A stretch of 5,660 nucleotides of DNA. Origin: Desulfobacula sp. (lineage in GTDB: Bacteria > Desulfobacterota > Desulfobacteria > Desulfobacterales > Desulfobacteraceae). The stretch is taken from positions 1 to 5,660 of the forward strand of contig JAQICW010000244.1 of the NCBI GenBank assembly GCA_027858355.1, read 5' to 3'. The notes beneath the pieces were generated by a model. It was not told the origin of the DNA. It saw only the letters and a program-made list of their open reading frames with translations, and did not search any database. The position numbers were made by a program, and so were the translations under genes. The first letter of the stretch is position 1, and each line of letters begins with the position of its first letter. Below are positions 4,877-5,660 of the stretch, in pieces.

Positions 4877-5660
4877 ATGATAGTACTTGGGATTGAATCA
4901 TCCTGTGATGAAACCGCAGCCGCCATTGTCCAGGATGGCACAAACATCCTTTCTTCCGTCATCGCTACCCAGATTGATGTTCACCATAAATATGGCGGTG
5001 TTGTACCTGAACTTGCCTCACGAATGCACATCCAAGCCATTACCTCCGTGGTGGATGAAGCCATAAGCAAAGCAAATATCACCCTTGAGGATATTGATGC
5101 TGTTGCTGCGACACGAGGCCCCGGGCTGATCGGTGCCCTTTTGGTGGGATTTACCTTTGCCAAATCTTTTGCCTGGGCGCGGCACCTTCCTTTTGTCGGA
5201 GTCAATCATCTGGAAGCCCATATCTATTCGCTGTTTCTGATGGACTCAAAACCTGATTTCCCCTTTATTGCCCTGGTGGTTTCCGGAGGACACACCAATA
5301 TCTACCATGTCACCTCATATGATAATTTTGAACTCATGGGACAGACAAGGGATGATGCAGCCGGAGAAGCCTTTGATAAAGTGGCAAAAATGCTGGAATT
5401 AGGCTATCCTGGTGGCCCGATAATTGAACGTCTTGCAAAAACAAAAGATCCTGCTGCCATTACATTTCCCCGGACAATGCTTGAAAAAGGCAGTTTTGAT
5501 TTCAGCTTCAGCGGTCTAAAGTCCTCCGTTGCCCGGTATATCCATGACAACCATATTGTCACAGCAGATGAAAAAGCACAGATTGCCGCCTCTTTTCAGG
5601 AAGCCGTCATTGATGTTCTCGCACAAAAACTGATCCTGGCAGCCCAGCATAAAAACTGCC
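4877..5660 (+). CDS. tsaD: tRNA N6-adenosine threonylcarbamoyltransferase TsaD (cut by the right edge)
   Basis: The first 261 codons of TsaD (formerly Gcp), which transfers the threonylcarbamoyl group from threonylcarbamoyl-AMP to A37 of ANN-decoding tRNAs, working with TsaB and TsaE. The ASKHA-fold N-terminus is MIVLGIESSCDET (1-13). GGVVPELASR (40-49) and GPGLIGALLVG (81-91) follow. HLEAH (111-115) gives iron ligands H111 and H115, and SGGHT (136-140) is a nucleotide loop. DDAAGEAFDKVAKMLELGYPGG (159-180 region) and FSFSGLKSSV (209-218) are further family blocks. About 75-80 residues, with the last metal ligand, lie beyond the window (usual length 335-340). The gene starts 12 bp after the purM stop with no strong Shine-Dalgarno, so coupling to purM is plausible. 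The ATG is fixed by the family N-terminus. Confidence 0.96.
   Translation, partial: MIVLGIESSCDETAAAIVQDGTNILSSVIATQIDVHHKYGGVVPELASRMHIQAITSVVDEAISKANITLEDIDAVAATRGPGLIGALLVGFTFAKSFAWARHLPFVGVNHLEAHIYSLFLMDSKPDFPFIALVVSGGHTNIYHVTSYDNFELMGQTRDDAAGEAFDKVAKMLELGYPGGPIIERLAKTKDPAAITFPRTMLEKGSFDFSFSGLKSSVARYIHDNHIVTADEKAQIAASFQEAVIDVLAQKLILAAQHKNC

Noticed and set aside
4981..5221. Two minus-strand frames opposite tsaD
   Set aside because: Both are antisense to conserved TsaD motifs and have no start signals or family resemblance.

Overview
The window looks like ordinary chromosomal DNA of a Gram-negative, moderately AT-rich bacterium, most likely a sulfate-reducing member of the Desulfobacterales (Desulfobacterota, formerly Deltaproteobacteria). 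This rests on the protein flavour, on a stand-alone heptose kinase (which implies LPS), and on homoserine dehydrogenase paired with a ThrH-type phosphatase. Taxonomy was judged by eye, without any search.

The right-hand 4.9 kb is compact core metabolism arranged as two divergent transcription units. Leftward (minus strand) run hom (homoserine dehydrogenase), thrH (HAD-family phosphoserine phosphatase/homoserine phosphotransferase) and rfaE1 (heptose-7-phosphate kinase). These are separated by 4 bp and by a 1-bp stop/start overlap, so they form one operon. Rightward run purM (AIR synthetase) and, 12 bp later, tsaD (tRNA t6A synthesis), which is cut by the window edge after 261 codons. Between hom and purM lie two divergent sigma70-like promoters whose -35 boxes sit on the two arms of one 17-bp palindrome.

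Downstream of rfaE1, on the same strand, is an initiator tRNA-fMet gene. It has its own strong promoter (TTGACA, 17 bp, TATATT, with an A-rich upstream element) and a strong intrinsic terminator. Its anticodon arm has the initiator hallmarks, but its T stem carries two adjacent U-U mismatches.

The left ~570 bp (60-632) has no convincing protein gene but is highly structured. Reading the minus strand past the fMet terminator, there is a tRNA-Glu 3' half that starts abruptly at the anticodon arm, with its own terminator. Then comes a shorter 3' tail of a third tRNA (possibly Lys), again with its own terminator. Upstream of each relic lies a bipartite direct repeat of the form X-ATAC-X. The X octamer differs between the two sites (GGTTGGAA against GGTGGGGG), yet is the same in both halves of each site. 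This is the most unusual part of the window. It reads like the scar of repeated tRNA-targeted integration and deletion, but no integrase gene remains in view. I see no CRISPR array, transposase or obviously new multi-gene system.
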